A stretch of DNA of 64,000 nucleotides from Stratiolaelaps scimitus (GCA_019614645.1 JABWDB010000007.1:6709501-6773500); one strand, 5' to 3'; shown: positions 38,437 through 49,588, counted from the stretch's first letter. The notes: a model not told the origin generated them from the sequence alone. Made by a program: numbers and translations.

Positions 38437-39226
38437 ACTCACCCACTGCATCTATTTTCCTGTCAAAAAACAGCCTTGGCAAAGTTTTGTTCTTTTCGAG
38501 GATGCCAAAACAGCAACACGCGGATAGTGCTCGATCAGTTGGCAGACGGCCACTACTTCGTGCTACACGAAACGGAATGGTGGGAATAGCCTTCAGTGCA
38601 ACGAAATGTGGCGTCCCGCAACGTCGCTGGGATGGACGTCGCTCAGAGATCCACCAAAATATGATGAAGAACCGAGCCTCTGCTACCGCCGGCCATGTCT
38701 CTCTATTCGTGCGTGTAGTCGCTCCTATGTGCAATAGCACCTAGAGCAGACGCGACGTAGGTTCCTTTCGAGTTTCAAAGTGGCGCTTTTCTCTTCTTCA
38801 CGCCGAAGTATACAGACAGTTCACCTCTTGCCAACACATTCAACGCAACCGGCGATCGTTCGCCTTACGGCCGACACCGGGCCATTACAAGAAAGCAATG
38901 TCCGTCTTGCGCTACGGCCGATGGACGGTGAATGTGCGTTCCGAGTTTCTAGTGGTACCATTCTCTTCGCCAGACACACATATATACCTTCGCACGTATT
39001 TGCCTTTGAGAGTAACGTGCTGTTTCGCCTGTTCGCTTGCCTGCCTGCTTGCCTTAGTGATATGGGACGTGGCCTGTTTTGGGGGTTCCGGGTGGCCTGG
39101 CTTCATGATGCCCAGACGAGATGCCGATGCAGCGGCGTAGCGATCCCTAACCGTACTAGCGGATACGCATTCGGTCTAGTTACCTGTGTAGTATTTATAA
39201 TAAATGCGCATGTCTTGCTTGTCTAG

Positions 39227-39405
39227 AAAGAGACACAGGGGGTGGGTGGGCCTTTGAAAGGCGTATCCGGCCTTCCAAACGTTTCCGGCTTTCGGCCCCA
39301 CCACCAACGCCTACGCCCACACCTCCGCCACGCATTCGGTGGGAGTTCCTTCCACTGTCGGATTGCCAGATCGGACACCGACCACAACGATAACGACGGT
39401 TTCTG
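39227..39405 (+). CDS. Candidate penultimate coding exon, His/Arg-rich
   Basis: The frame opens exactly behind a pyrimidine-rich acceptor ending TGTCTAG and runs 59 codons plus two bases to a TCTG/GTAATG donor. The peptide is Gly/Pro-rich at first, then has a His/Arg-rich stretch and a short Asp/Asn-rich end. Its phase fits the next exon at 39593 after a 187-nt intron: TG plus G gives Trp. A Pro/Thr/Ser-rich frame also runs open through the same interval, so the choice of frame depends on the splice-phase match. No family recognised, and no confident exon further upstream. Confidence 0.28.
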
Positions 39406-39592
39406 GTAATGCCTCTGCTCTGGCCTTTCCAGAGACGCCTTGGACTCCTACCGTCCCCCGGCTTCTCGCCTCCCATAGCCCGTCGCCACTAATCGAATTA
39501 GGTGGTCGTTGGAGAAACCACCTCTAGGCTAGAGGGCTGGCTCTAGCTGCCGCCATCTGGACCTTCTCCGCTACACCCCGTTTTCTTCTTAG

Positions 39593-39884
39593 GCACCAAC
39601 CAGCGAAGCAGCTAAGCGAGAAGGCACTCGAAAATCCGAAAAGCCGACGCCGAAAGCTGCTGCTGCTGCGGCTGCTGACACCACCAGTCGCCAGCGAGAC
39701 CAGCAGCGCTCGTGAGCGGAAACGTCTGGCGGAAAGCCCAAAAGAGCTGGGCAACGATAGCGCATATGGCGACTTGAGCCTCGCGGATTCCTATCACTTG
39801 GAGCTGCAGGAAGTCGGCCTAGGCCTCACGACGAAGAAGTTTCGTGTGCATCTACGGCAACGGCGATATCGAAGAAAGTCTTGA
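39593..39884 (+). CDS. Candidate terminal coding exon, basic protein with Leu run
   Basis: Preceded by a strong acceptor (CGTTTTCTTCTTAG). One base completes the split codon, then 96 codons and TGA. The peptide has an Arg/Lys cluster followed by a Leu-rich run, a Ser/Glu-rich middle, an Asn-Asp-Ser-Ala-Tyr segment and a strongly basic C-terminus with several Arg/Lys. It has no internal Met, as expected for a last exon. A minus-strand frame (39524-39754) is also open here. Function unknown; the basic end could suit nucleic-acid binding, but that is a guess. Confidence 0.32.
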
Positions 39885-41719
39885 AATTTTAATGAGTGAG
39901 CATATCTGTGTCATATTTTCTAACAAGCTTACAGCTCACGTGAGCGACTGTCGTGCAAGCAATATTTGACGTCGTCCAGAAGAAGGTCCAACGATAAACA
40001 GGTGTATTAGTGAAATATAGAATATAACCAGAATTGACATTTTGGTCGACCATTCATCATCAATCACTTCCTGTGGCTAGACGAGCTGCAGGGCCGCGTA
40101 GAGCCACAATGGTAATGTCAATATAATAAGGTGCGTGCGTTTGATGGGCAGTTTGTCGCTAGATCCGTCGACAACGTGCCCTTATATATGGGTTAGATCG
40201 GCGTGTGTGTGTGCGTATGTGATTGCCTAGATGACTTGAACTGCTACTATGTCGGCATGTACCACCGGCAATGTATTGCTAAGCAACAGCCAATGGACCA
40301 CTTGGTTAGGCTCATATATAATAAAATTATCAATTTATTTTTGCACCGCAGTCGAAGGCAAACGGAATAGTCAACGGAGCTGCTCGTATGCTTGGAAAGA
40401 TTACAACATAATAATGTTGCCGCATCTCACTACAGATGTGTTACATTGTGACACGGTCTATGCAATACATTCGTTACAACACCGCGGCGACATTCAAGCG
40501 ACTGGTGAACGCGAGCAGGCCAAGTGAAACAGAAAATAAAATACTTGCAGAAACGCTGGGGCTTCCCAACGGTATTGAATAAGCTGACTCGGACTACAAC
40601 CATCTCAGTATGCAACGGTGGTGGGTGGAGCTGACGCGGGCTGGCGACATACAAAGTGTATGTCGCGTTCTATTTTTAAACGGACGCATCTTAATTACGG
40701 CTTGTACCCTACATTGTTACGGTGGCGCTTTAGGGGTCCTGTGTATAGAAATAATCAGCTTAAGGGCTATATGCCCTTCGACTCGAGAACAACTTCGAAG
40801 TTAATTCTGTCAAATTTAGCTGCGCAGTTCCGACATTCGTCTTTTTTTTGGAAATTATCTATTTATGTATTCAGCGATGAGTCAATACTCAAAGCGATTC
40901 CAAGCAACAACCACTCTCGGACGGGGCACACGACGGGCCGCGGGAGAGGCGGGTAGTGTTGCGAATTTCCCCTGAGGGGTATACAAAATTATATAATAGA
41001 GTCTCAATCGAACGCTAAAAAACCTATCACATTCTACTGCTAAATGCGTTACGACCATCGTCTCAATTCGGCTATACAGTGCGTTTCTTCCAAAGCTAAC
41101 AATTGTAGTCTGTGTCCACTATTCTCATCAGAGACGCCTACTTTCTCCATGTAATGCTTATTTACATCTTGGGGTTACGTAGTCGATCGGTCAACTGGGT
41201 ACTGGGGTTCCAACTCGATGAGTAATCGAGTGCACGCATTTGTATTGAATCTTAATGTTGAAAAGATGAGAAGCGTCCGTAGGGGTCAGCATAAATTCGC
41301 AAAGAATTGCCATCATTGTCATCGTCAAGCGATCTACGCCAGCTGAGCCTTGTCCAGTGCTCACGTGGATCACAGTATCATCACACTGGGGGTCAATGCG
41401 CAATAGTGACAGACCCGCTGTGGGGTGAACTCCCAGCGTGAACTCCCTACATCGAAGCCAGCGGTGCTCAGCGCAGCCGACCATCTCGGGATGGTCCGCC
41501 GCTCTCATGCGCTGACTCCCGCGTTCGCAACCTGTGTTCCGCTTGAATAGATTATTAGATTATCGACTTCTAACCAGTCACAAATCTCTAGTATACCTAC
41601 ACTGCCGCTGCATGGCGTGCATGTGCAGTGCATTAGTTTGGTAGCTAGTCGCAGCCAATGAATGTCCACTGTAGACTGCTATGTTCTTCTCACTTGTGTT
41701 ATACACATATAAAAACGCC

Positions 41720-41737
41720 TTATATATATATATATAT
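41720..41737. repeat. (TA)9 microsatellite
   Basis: Uninterrupted run. Confidence 0.8.
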
Positions 41738-42044
41738 GTTAGGTATCTACAAGAAGGTTCACCACATCTCATCGATATCATTGTTCTCGACACAGTGCAG
41801 GCCTCTCTGGACCCTGGGCTGAATTGTAGGTGTAGAGCTGGCGCTGACCTGACGCAATGAGGGTTTCAGAGCACAGGTCTCTACCGAGATAGTCGCACGC
41901 GCATGTTTAGCTAGTTGACAGTGGTCGCCAGCCAATATAATGAATGCAATACGTAAAAAGGCCATCCTCTTTCGCTACCCCATTAATACATGGATGTCTA
42001 TCGTACTCGAGGACATTGTGAAATCGATTGACAGGGTCGGAGGC

Positions 42045-42066
42045 GGGGCGGGGCGGGGCGACGGGG
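42045..42066 (+). other. G-quadruplex motif
   Basis: Four GGGG runs separated by C, C and CGAC within 22 bp. This meets the usual G4 pattern with very short loops. No gene can be tied to it. Confidence 0.6.
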
Positions 42067-42261
42067 AGAATTTGCTGGCCAACTCGGCATACCTGTTATT
42101 CACATTCCCGTAACTCGCACCAACGGTACGTAGTGAAGAACGTTGTGAACGTTGTGTGCCGCCCATCGCGGAATAGACGCACAGAGCTCATTTTACGGGT
42201 AGGATTGGATCTCGAACGTCGCACTAATAGAGGATGAGGCCACCTTTTGCTAGATTTTCAA

Positions 42262-42410
42262 CCTTGTCGTGCCCGGCGAGAGCCCACAGATAATGAAGGG
42301 TGATAAAGAAATCGAAAAATTCCCCGCATTTCGCAGGATTTGAACCCAAGCTATATATCCCTCCTGTATCGCAGTTCAAGACGGTCACCCCTAGACGGGA
42401 CTCGCAGGTT
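42262..42410 (-). repeat. SINE family B, copy 2 (tRNA head plus tail)
   Basis: Minus strand: GGTGACCGTCTTGAAC, then B-box GGTTCAAATCC, then TTTCTTTATCACC, TTATCTGTGGGCTCTCGCC and GGCACGACAAGG. Near identity of the tail to 26.5 kb defines the family. Confidence 0.6.
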
Positions 42411-42776
42411 AGTTGCCTTCATTCATTGCTCGCCTGCAAACCATACAAACTGCCGTAGGCGCAGAATTAGGGAGATCGAGCTAAGTTATGGGTCGAATTC
42501 CAAAATGGAAATCGTGTCTGCGTCCGACCAATTCACACACAACCAGGTTATGGGCAACATTATCAGGCGGACACAGCTAAAGCCCGCGGCAGGAGCACAA
42601 AAGCAAAGCAAAACTGTGGCGGATATACAAAGGACAAATCGTATGGTTGTTCATGTCCGTGAGAGATTGGGAGGGGCAACACCTGATCGATGATACCGAA
42701 ATCCTGCTAGGCATTAAATACGGCACATACACGTTATTCAGCCATGATGGTGACAAGATGATGACAACATGTCTGT

Positions 42777-42793
42777 TATATATATATATATAT
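42777..42793. repeat. (TA)8 microsatellite
   Basis: Uninterrupted run. Confidence 0.75.
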
Positions 42794-43599
42794 CGCGTTG
42801 GGTCAGATTTTAGGGTAATAAATAGATAAATGAGGATGGTAAGAACCAAGTGCACACGTATGCATACACAAAATAGGATTCGTTTGTCACTATTTACCCA
42901 TACGCAGCCATGAATCTTATGCTAGTTTATATTGACCATCCTAAAATATAGGGTAGTTGTTCAACCGACTTACAAAGTTCTCCTTTCCTGCTCATCTTGT
43001 ATCGAAAGATAGGCATTGGAAGAGGTTACGTAATGACCCGATATCACCTCTATTAAATCTTTATAACAATATCTGGGCGGGGGAAGGGGTGTTGCGATCT
43101 TTTGAACCTGCCTTATTGGCTTCTGTCACGTCTTCAAAAGCATCAGTTCTTGTACTCGTGTATGATGAATGAGAGTTTTGCACAAAAACGTTTGATAAAC
43201 ACCGGTCTCGAACACCGGGTGTTTTAAAACTTGCTGCCAGTGCGTTCGCCAATTTGACTCGCATTTCGTGCGTCTTCACGACACAAGCAGATCATTCGCG
43301 CTAACGACCATTTGTGCGCCTGACTAGAGTTGCACTAGCAGCAGTTTCAGTCGATCGAACGATGGGAACGTTGAAGACACTCGATGGTACGGACTCTCCA
43401 GGGACTCGCCCCCTGAAAGGCTAAAATTGGCCAGCATTGCTACAACGAATACAGACGGACTTGGCTAGAGACAACTAGTCGAAAAGCGAGTAACTAACAA
43501 TACCCGCGCTCGGGGTAGCGATTGCAAGACGACAACTGTCCCAATCGGCATTCTGCTGCCATATACACTTACCTTCTCTTCCTCATCCTCTGCGTCTAT

Positions 43600-43624
43600 A
43601 TCTCTCTCTCTCTCTCTCTATCTC
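43600..43624. repeat. (TC)n tract
   Basis: Nearly pure CT run in a mildly GC-rich stretch. Confidence 0.75.
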
Positions 43625-43904
43625 CCATTCGAGCGCTGCTCGTAATGAGCTGCCACTGCATTCCGCTCGCAGCGTTGCGCCGTCGTCGCCACCAGCAACG
43701 GCCGGCCCGACTCGATCCAATTGGCCGATTTGTCTCCCAAAGAAGTTCCCTCCAATATATAATACTACTAGCCGTCCGTGTGTCTCGGTTCATTCAACCA
43801 TTCAGACGTCCTGACTACGTCATCATAATTGAGTTGTTGCCGGGCAATTCTCTTTCTTCCGCTCGTTCGTGCGCTCATGAAACAGCTTCGCGAAATATTA
43901 TTGC

Positions 43905-43924
43905 TATATATATATATATATATA
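43905..43924. repeat. (TA)10 microsatellite
   Basis: Uninterrupted; only about 45 bp from the (TA)n hairpin at 43957. Confidence 0.8.
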
Positions 43925-43956
43925 CGAAATGCCATGTGAATGACAGAAGAGCCATC

Positions 43957-43964
43957 AGCTCCAC

Positions 43965-44013
<49 letters not shown>

Positions 44014-44022
44014 TGTGGAGCT
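43957..44022. repeat. Long hairpin built on a (TA)n tract
   Basis: AGCTCCAC at 43957-43964 and GTGGAGCT at 44015-44022 are perfectly complementary and flank a self-complementary (TA)n run of about 45 bp, giving a nearly continuous stem of about 30 bp. Confidence 0.55.
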
Positions 44023-44289
44023 AATGCCTGTCTCTTCCGTCACTTAGCCGCGTCACGTGGTATTTCGTCCAGTGTCGGTCCACAGGGAAAAAATTGCAGC
44101 CTGTGAGAAATGTCATCTTCGCCCTCTTCTCGGCGCCGCATTCAACCGGTGTTTTCCTCGCCATTCGTCTTAATACCAACACGTCGCCTTGCTCCGTCAA
44201 AGATTGCGGAGGGACCCCGCAACGATGTTCCTTCCGTCCGGTCCAACTATTCGCCGTGTCATCATCACTCGTCTCTCACAGGCTGGTGG

Positions 44290-44573
44290 TTACCAGCATA
44301 AGTAATTCTTGTTGCGACTCGTATTCAAATGTTCAGCAGTCTCGACAGGGAAAACCACCGGGGCGAACGTGACTCGCCGCGACGAAGGCACAGCCTCAGC
44401 CTTGCCTTTCCCCAAAAGCTCCCTGGCGTTTTCGCTCCTACATCGAACGGTGGTAGACAGTGGTTTTGTCGCCCATGACGACGCTCCATTCCCCGGTTGA
44501 CGCCTTTGCTGAAGTGGGCCGACGCGTTCTTCGAAGGAAACTGCCCCGTTTCCAGCATCGTCGTCAATCTCCA
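44290..44573 (-). CDS. Exon-like open frame after a (GT)n tract
   Basis: On the minus strand the sequence leaves a (GT)n repeat, reads GGAG, and continues 94 codons to TAA. The peptide is mixed and hydrophilic (acidic start, Gln/Arg middle, Lys/Glu then a Val/Phe/Pro strand). Codon first positions are rich in G, as in real coding sequence. The frame is open a further 77 codons through the repeat. A shorter plus-strand ATG frame mirrors it. No conserved domain seen. Best described as an uncharacterised candidate exon. Confidence 0.22.
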
Positions 44574-44589
44574 CACACACACACACACA
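44571..44589. repeat. (CA)9 microsatellite
   Basis: Uninterrupted; it directly precedes (in minus-strand sense) the candidate exon 44290-44573. Confidence 0.8.
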
Positions 44590-46017
44590 GTTTGAATCTA
44601 CGATAGCCAATGTGTAGGTTCCTCTCGATATGCTCTTTGACCTGCAGTCCCTTCGCGAACGCAGACCTGCGTGTGCAAAGAGACATGTTCGTGTTATGTA
44701 TGCGCTACGTCTGGGCCACATTACTATTACTACTTCCGTACACATCAGCCGCCTTTCTATCGATCTCGCATTTCCAGGTGCTTGCTGCACAGACAGGGTG
44801 AACTGCACAGCTTGGGCCTAGCCTGCAGAACATATCAGCTAAATTTTAGCAAACGAACACCGAAGCGCTTCCCTCCACGGAAATCAGAAGTCCATATAGA
44901 AGGTTAGGTCCACCGATCCTGAATCAAAATAGGAGTCTTCGTCAGCTATGTCGGATGATAGATGCCGATCTAGAAAGCCACGTCAAATAGCCAACTGAGT
45001 CGACGGATACAAGATGGCAGATCACATTTTCGTCTTAACCAGAAGCGCGAGTTACCTTAAAAGCAACTATCAAGTGTGTGTACTCGGATAGTTCCGGGTC
45101 GCCAAGCTTCGTCTCTTTGCTTCCGCGATATTTCCCTTTATGTGCTCGCTATCTCGTAGTGTGTCGGACTTGTATAATCGTTCGATAGCCCCATACCGAA
45201 TGTGGACACAACTTGCCGAAGGGTTACGCCATATCGCGCTATTTCTAAATGCAGCCATCAAAGTTTGCAGCACTCCAGACGGCTGTACCCTTAAATTTGT
45301 GAGACATGAGAAACTGTCCCGAATTGAGTCATTAATTAAGTTAAACGGGTGTCACTTGCCGACATTCCCTACGGGCTCGCCAACTTTTTCATCGGACGAG
45401 CCGCAACGAATCTTGTGCGGGCTCCAAACGAACGTTGGACGGTCTAACTGATCTTCTTCTACAAGCTCACATGACTTTACTACCGGCCGACACTGATTTA
45501 CTCGCCTAGCTCACATAGGTTTAGTATACAGGGACGCAGCGTAGAATAGTAGTTACCATACATACATTTAACTATTCTGCTGTGAGCGTGGTTGTCTTTC
45601 ACTGGAACGAAGCGCGACAGACGATAACAGTCACCTGGCAAACACAAAACTGGCGAAAACATTTTCAGATCTGCTTAGAACGTGCAACAGCGCTCCTCAG
45701 CCGTTGTTCATACTCGGTCATCCGTGGCAGGGAACGTCTTTAAAAAGACACAAACCAAAACAGGCTTATTTTGCAAATATAGTGGATAAAGAATTGCTGT
45801 TTAGTATTCCCAGCCGAGCCGGGGAGTAGGTGATTGGGCGTCCCCCGACGGGACGCCACCAGGAGGATGCAAGGTAATCATAAGGGACTAAAGCACCCGG
45901 CTATGGACAGTAGCCGAAACAGTTACACACCTTACCCAGATATCGAAATATTGGCAAGGGTGCCGTGTCTGAAGAAGAGGCAGACTCTCAGCAGAGGATG
46001 GTTTTAGCAGCTAAAGG

Positions 46018-46117
46018 CGTTTTGTCATCCACGTCAACTCGGCACTTTCTATCGCGACTGAAATGTCACCGGTGATGTCCGCGAGTTTGAGCAAAATTTC
46101 CTCCCCTATACAAAAAC
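46018..46117 (+). repeat. Interspersed repeat R, copy 2
   Basis: Same ordered words as the 30.07 kb copy, same orientation, with about 10 bp deleted after TCAACTCGGCAC. The two are clearly related over roughly 90 bp, while the flanks differ. Confidence 0.6.
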
Positions 46118-46745
46118 TAATTTCCAACCGAAATTTATTCCTCGTGAACACGACCCTAGTTTCCCTTTTAACCCTATTATTCCAATTAAACAATATTGCA
46201 TGTCTCAGTCTTGTTAAGATAATATCCACCAGCTTGTGTTATTTGAATAATTATCCATGTGCTACCTTCGCCAAAATCCTCCGTGTGTTAGGATGCTGTC
46301 TGCCTGGCAAATAACACAAACTGGATAAATCGACCTTCCCGCTCCCTCTCAGTATCCACCTATGCACAGTGGGCGGTGTGTCAAATAAACTCGGTTTACA
46401 CCTCGCATGAGTTCATTAAGCCTAGACGATAGCGGTCTAGCGGAATCGTGGGCCAAATTGCATTGTAACGGCGGGCAGAAGACCTGATTACGCTGGTGCG
46501 AGGTGAGCTCTGTCATTGCATAACTTCAATTACCCTATGGTGCTGAACATCTCATTTAACTGATCCCTCTTTGAACTGTCGTTGCAGGCAAGGTCTCTCT
46601 AACACCTTTCCAACCAGTAATATCGTCTGCAAAATCATTTTAAGCTCAGCATAGTTGTATAGAAGTAACTTTTTTTTAACATTTATATACTATTGCGTCT
46701 ATTTTTTGACTTAGACGAGGCGTGGATGTCTTTCGCTCAAATCAA

Positions 46746-46784
46746 ACACGGAATTAGCTACAGTCTTAGCGGCTAATTCCGTGT
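46746..46784. repeat. Perfect 13-bp inverted repeat with 13-nt loop
   Basis: ACACGGAATTAGC at 46746-46758 is exactly complementary to GCTAATTCCGTGT at 46772-46784. One further G-U pair closes the loop. AT-rich flanks. Could be a transcript hairpin or terminal repeats of a tiny element. Confidence 0.6.
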
Positions 46785-47039
46785 ATATATAAAATATTGT
46801 AAGACAACATGTAAAAACGTTGTTATTAATTTCCATATTGCACACATGCACACTCATACGGCGCTCTCACTGCTACTGTCACCGTAGCGTTTGATATCCC
46901 TACAAAAAACAACTGAATGAATTCGATTTTCTGAGCCTGGGTGAGTATCAACTTTTCCTGACTCCTGCTCGCTGTCCACTGTACGCTGGGTCGTTTTCTC
47001 CCCTTTGAGTTCGTATACGACTTCGTTCGTTCACGATGA

Positions 47040-47614
47040 CACACGACTTCCGATTTCTTTCTGAACAAGAAAAGCGGCCGCAGGGAGGAGTGCCGCCTTA
47101 CTCCGCCGCGAGTAGGAGCGAACCACCGTCAGTTGCGGGAGACGTCGCAGCAACTCAAAGACAGACAGAGAGAGAAAGGACGAGATGGGAAGCCAAAGGA
47201 CAAAAATAAGGACGAGCAGGCCTAAAAGAGGCCTGGCCTCGCCGCTCGAGCAGATACATGGCCGGCGATGGAGGAAGAGCGACGAGCGCCAAGAAGAATG
47301 AAGCTTAAGGACAGAAGGTATGAAGTTTGTAGGACCATTCGGGCTGAGAGTCAGCTAGACCTCCGACGAACCAACCACCCGCAGTGGCAGAGAAGCGGGC
47401 GGTGCTCAGGGTACCAGCAGTGGTGGCGGTAGACGACGATGACAACGAGTTAGCCTATTTCGCATTCGCCCATTTCCTGTCGCTCCTCTGGTATCACCGT
47501 CAACAAGAGAACGGTGAAAATGCCAGAGGGAAACAGCGACGGTGCACAGTCGCTACAAGTACGCAATGCTTTTCAGCGCACCGTGGTAGATACAAAGTGA
47601 TAGATCTCTCTCTA

Positions 47615-47660
<46 letters not shown>

Positions 47661-47800
47661 GGCACATACTCATGCGGCCGTACAAAGAGAGGTACATATG
47701 TGGTACAATATGAGAGCAGACGACGTTGTTTTCTTGTCGACCTCCACCGCGGGCTCGAGCGCACCATTTACTGGACATCATTTGCTACGCTATTGGCCTT
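47040..47800. other. Purine-rich, GC-rich block
   Basis: 47.10-47.35 kb is rich in GA on the plus strand. A plus frame from 47384 encodes an Asp-rich segment before running into the CT/TA microsatellite. A possible 5' leader; no firm coding call. Confidence 0.25.
47605..47655. repeat. Compound (TC)n-(TA)n microsatellite
   Basis: A CT run passing without a break into about 15 TA units. Confidence 0.85.
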
Positions 47801-47863
47801 GGCCTGTCAAGGGCAAGGTTTTTTAAGACAGCAATGATACTCCTTCTATAAGCTATGAACTAG

Positions 47864-47896
47864 CAGTTGTAGAACTACTACATAGTTCTATAACTG
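47864..47896. repeat. Hairpin with 14-bp stem and 5-nt loop
   Basis: CAGTTGTAGAACTA (47864-47877) and TAGTTCTATAACTG (47883-47896) pair at 14 positions, one of them G-U, around CTACA. Two more pairs are possible outward. Confidence 0.55.
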
Positions 47897-49163
47897 TTCG
47901 AAAGCTACCTGTTGTAGATAATGGACAGGCCATGGTTGACTCAGCAAATGGTGTTAAACTCGTGGAGTAAACTGGTGGGTACAATACAAATGAGAAGGAA
48001 TTTCCTTGAGACGCGGGCGGCCTGGGCGAACGTTTGAGCTTGTAGTAATTGTATTTCTGTGTATGCCGACACTCTGCACCTAATATGAGGATCGCGTACG
48101 GTCCGCTGGACCCGAGCTACATCGACGACCCGAAGATGGCACCAAATCAAGCTACTTCTGTGGGAAAATCCTTGAACTGCTAATGATGCCCGGATGGCCC
48201 ATCAAGTTAACTAGAGATCTAGTTAATGTGACTTTGCTCGTAAACAGCATTATGCTCGTGAGAACGCACCGTGTTCGTAGTTTTTTCAATACCACGAATG
48301 GCCGGGTTCAACGACTTCGGGGTACAGACGTCATGCTTTCGACAATAGTATCGGCACCGCTCCGCCTGTCTAGCGAACTCCACTCTGCTTCCTGCAGACC
48401 GCCATCAAACCCTACTCGATGAAGGTCGTCTATTTATGTGCGCGCCCGCAATAAAAACGAATGAGAGACGTCCAAAGCGTATCTTGATTTTCTCTATCAA
48501 CCCGCCCCATCCCACACTGGAGGCTTCACCGCTGGTGACGGCGGTGGCATTGCTTTGCTCGAGCTCTTAAGCCAGTGAGCTCTTCCAGGGGTGCGCGACC
48601 TAGGGTCCTACACTGAGGGCGGTTTTAGGTTAGGCAGTTGGTGTTTGCGAGCAGCTTCGCTCGTCTTGCGAGTGGAACGTTAGCAAAAGATGGAAGATGA
48701 AAAGAAAACGCTCGCTGCTTCTTTGGGGAGAGGGGGGCAGATGGGGGCGTAGGCTGAGCCCGTCTGGGAGGTTTCAATCTAAAAATCTCTCTCTCGAGTG
48801 TTCGTTTTCTACCTCTTCCGCTTCTCCCTCGTGTATATTTCTCTTGGAGCTTTCCGTCGACCGACCTGTCTCGACACCCGCCGACCTCACCCCTGGTGAA
48901 TTCAGCAGCGAAGGATTCCGTCGGAACTCGAGAACCTGCTCCACATGCCAACCAGCGACTTCTCCTCGAACCCTCCCGCGAAACGCGGAGAGCACCTAGC
49001 TCCCGAACCAGCTTGAGCGAACAGGTCCCGGGCCCCTTTCATCCCTCGTCTTCAACCTGGACGGGCTAGGTCAGTCGAACCAAGTGCCATTTGAGTTGTC
49101 TTCCATCCGCCACGAGCAGCAGGAGATTCACCAGAGGCGAGAAATGGAGAGAGGCAGAGCTAG

Positions 49164-49571
49164 ATACAGGAGATAGACAGAAAGGCCCCTATCTACACCG
49201 GTTGCTTGCCGGTTCTGATACCCCCCCCCCCACCCCGACCTTTGACGGGAGATCTCTGCTCGCGCCAGGCTCGCCGTGTGACGTCCCGGAGTGTTCTCGG
49301 TTGCCGGGCTCTGTCGATTCCTTCCGCTGGTGGCGCCTCGACTGTGCTTGACAAAGACGCGACTGGCGGATACGACAGCCAGCAGGGCACAAGAAGCGGC
49401 CGCCTGCAGGCAGCCGCAGCTTCCGGGGATGAAGTCCCGAAGATCCTCCTTTTTGTAGACGCATTCGGCATTTGTACGGTTGTAGCAAAGGAACAACCTG
49501 GCCAGACTCGTGTGCAACGTGGGATGAACAATGAAAAATCTACTCGCAGCCACCGTGGTGGCTATTCATAA
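49164..49571 (+). CDS. Open frame of 135 codons ending at TAA, possible last exon
   Basis: Open on the plus strand from just after a TAG. It begins near a weak ATACAG acceptor, passes a C11 run encoding a Pro run, and ends at TAA. The second half is well mixed (Ala, Gly, Asp, Gln, Lys and a Leu-Leu-Phe-Val strand), with about half of first codon positions G. The exactly opposite minus-strand frame is also open for 141 codons, so strand cannot be decided from composition alone. No homology recognised. Confidence 0.22.
   Translation: MQEIDRKAPIYTGCLPVLIPPPPPRPLTGDLCSRQARRVTSRSVLGCRALSIPSAGGASTVLDKDATGGYDSQQGTRSGRLQAAAASGDEVPKILLFVDAFGICTVVAKEQPGQTRVQRGMNNEKSTRSHRGGYS
49221..49231 (+). repeat. 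Poly-C run
   Basis: Eleven consecutive C, inside the candidate plus-strand frame, where it would encode a Pro run. A likely site of sequencing-length error. Confidence 0.7.
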
Positions 49572-49588
49572 TAATAATAATAATAAGT
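49568..49588. repeat. (ATA)7 microsatellite
   Basis: It immediately follows the TAA of the candidate frame ending at 49571. Confidence 0.8.

Larger units (their letters stand above)
39890..44090. other. AT-rich spacer
   Basis: Holds the G-quadruplex motif, SINE B copy 2 and several (TA)n runs. Frames of 105-117 codons at 40.6, 41.2 and 42.3 kb have no further support. Confidence 0.35.
44900..47040. other. AT-rich spacer with repeat R copy 2 and a perfect hairpin
   Basis: No supported gene. A GC-rich knot of inverted G and C runs lies at 45.81-45.86 kb just before repeat R. Confidence 0.35.

Noticed and set aside
43522..44106. 194-codon plus frame
   Set aside because: A large part is Ile-Tyr repeats from (TA)n and Leu-Ser repeats from (TC)n. 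Openness is due to simple sequence.
47384..47781. Frames on both strands around 47.5 kb
   Set aside because: Both run into the (TC)n-(TA)n tract and read as Ile-Tyr repeats. The plus frame starts at GTG, not ATG.
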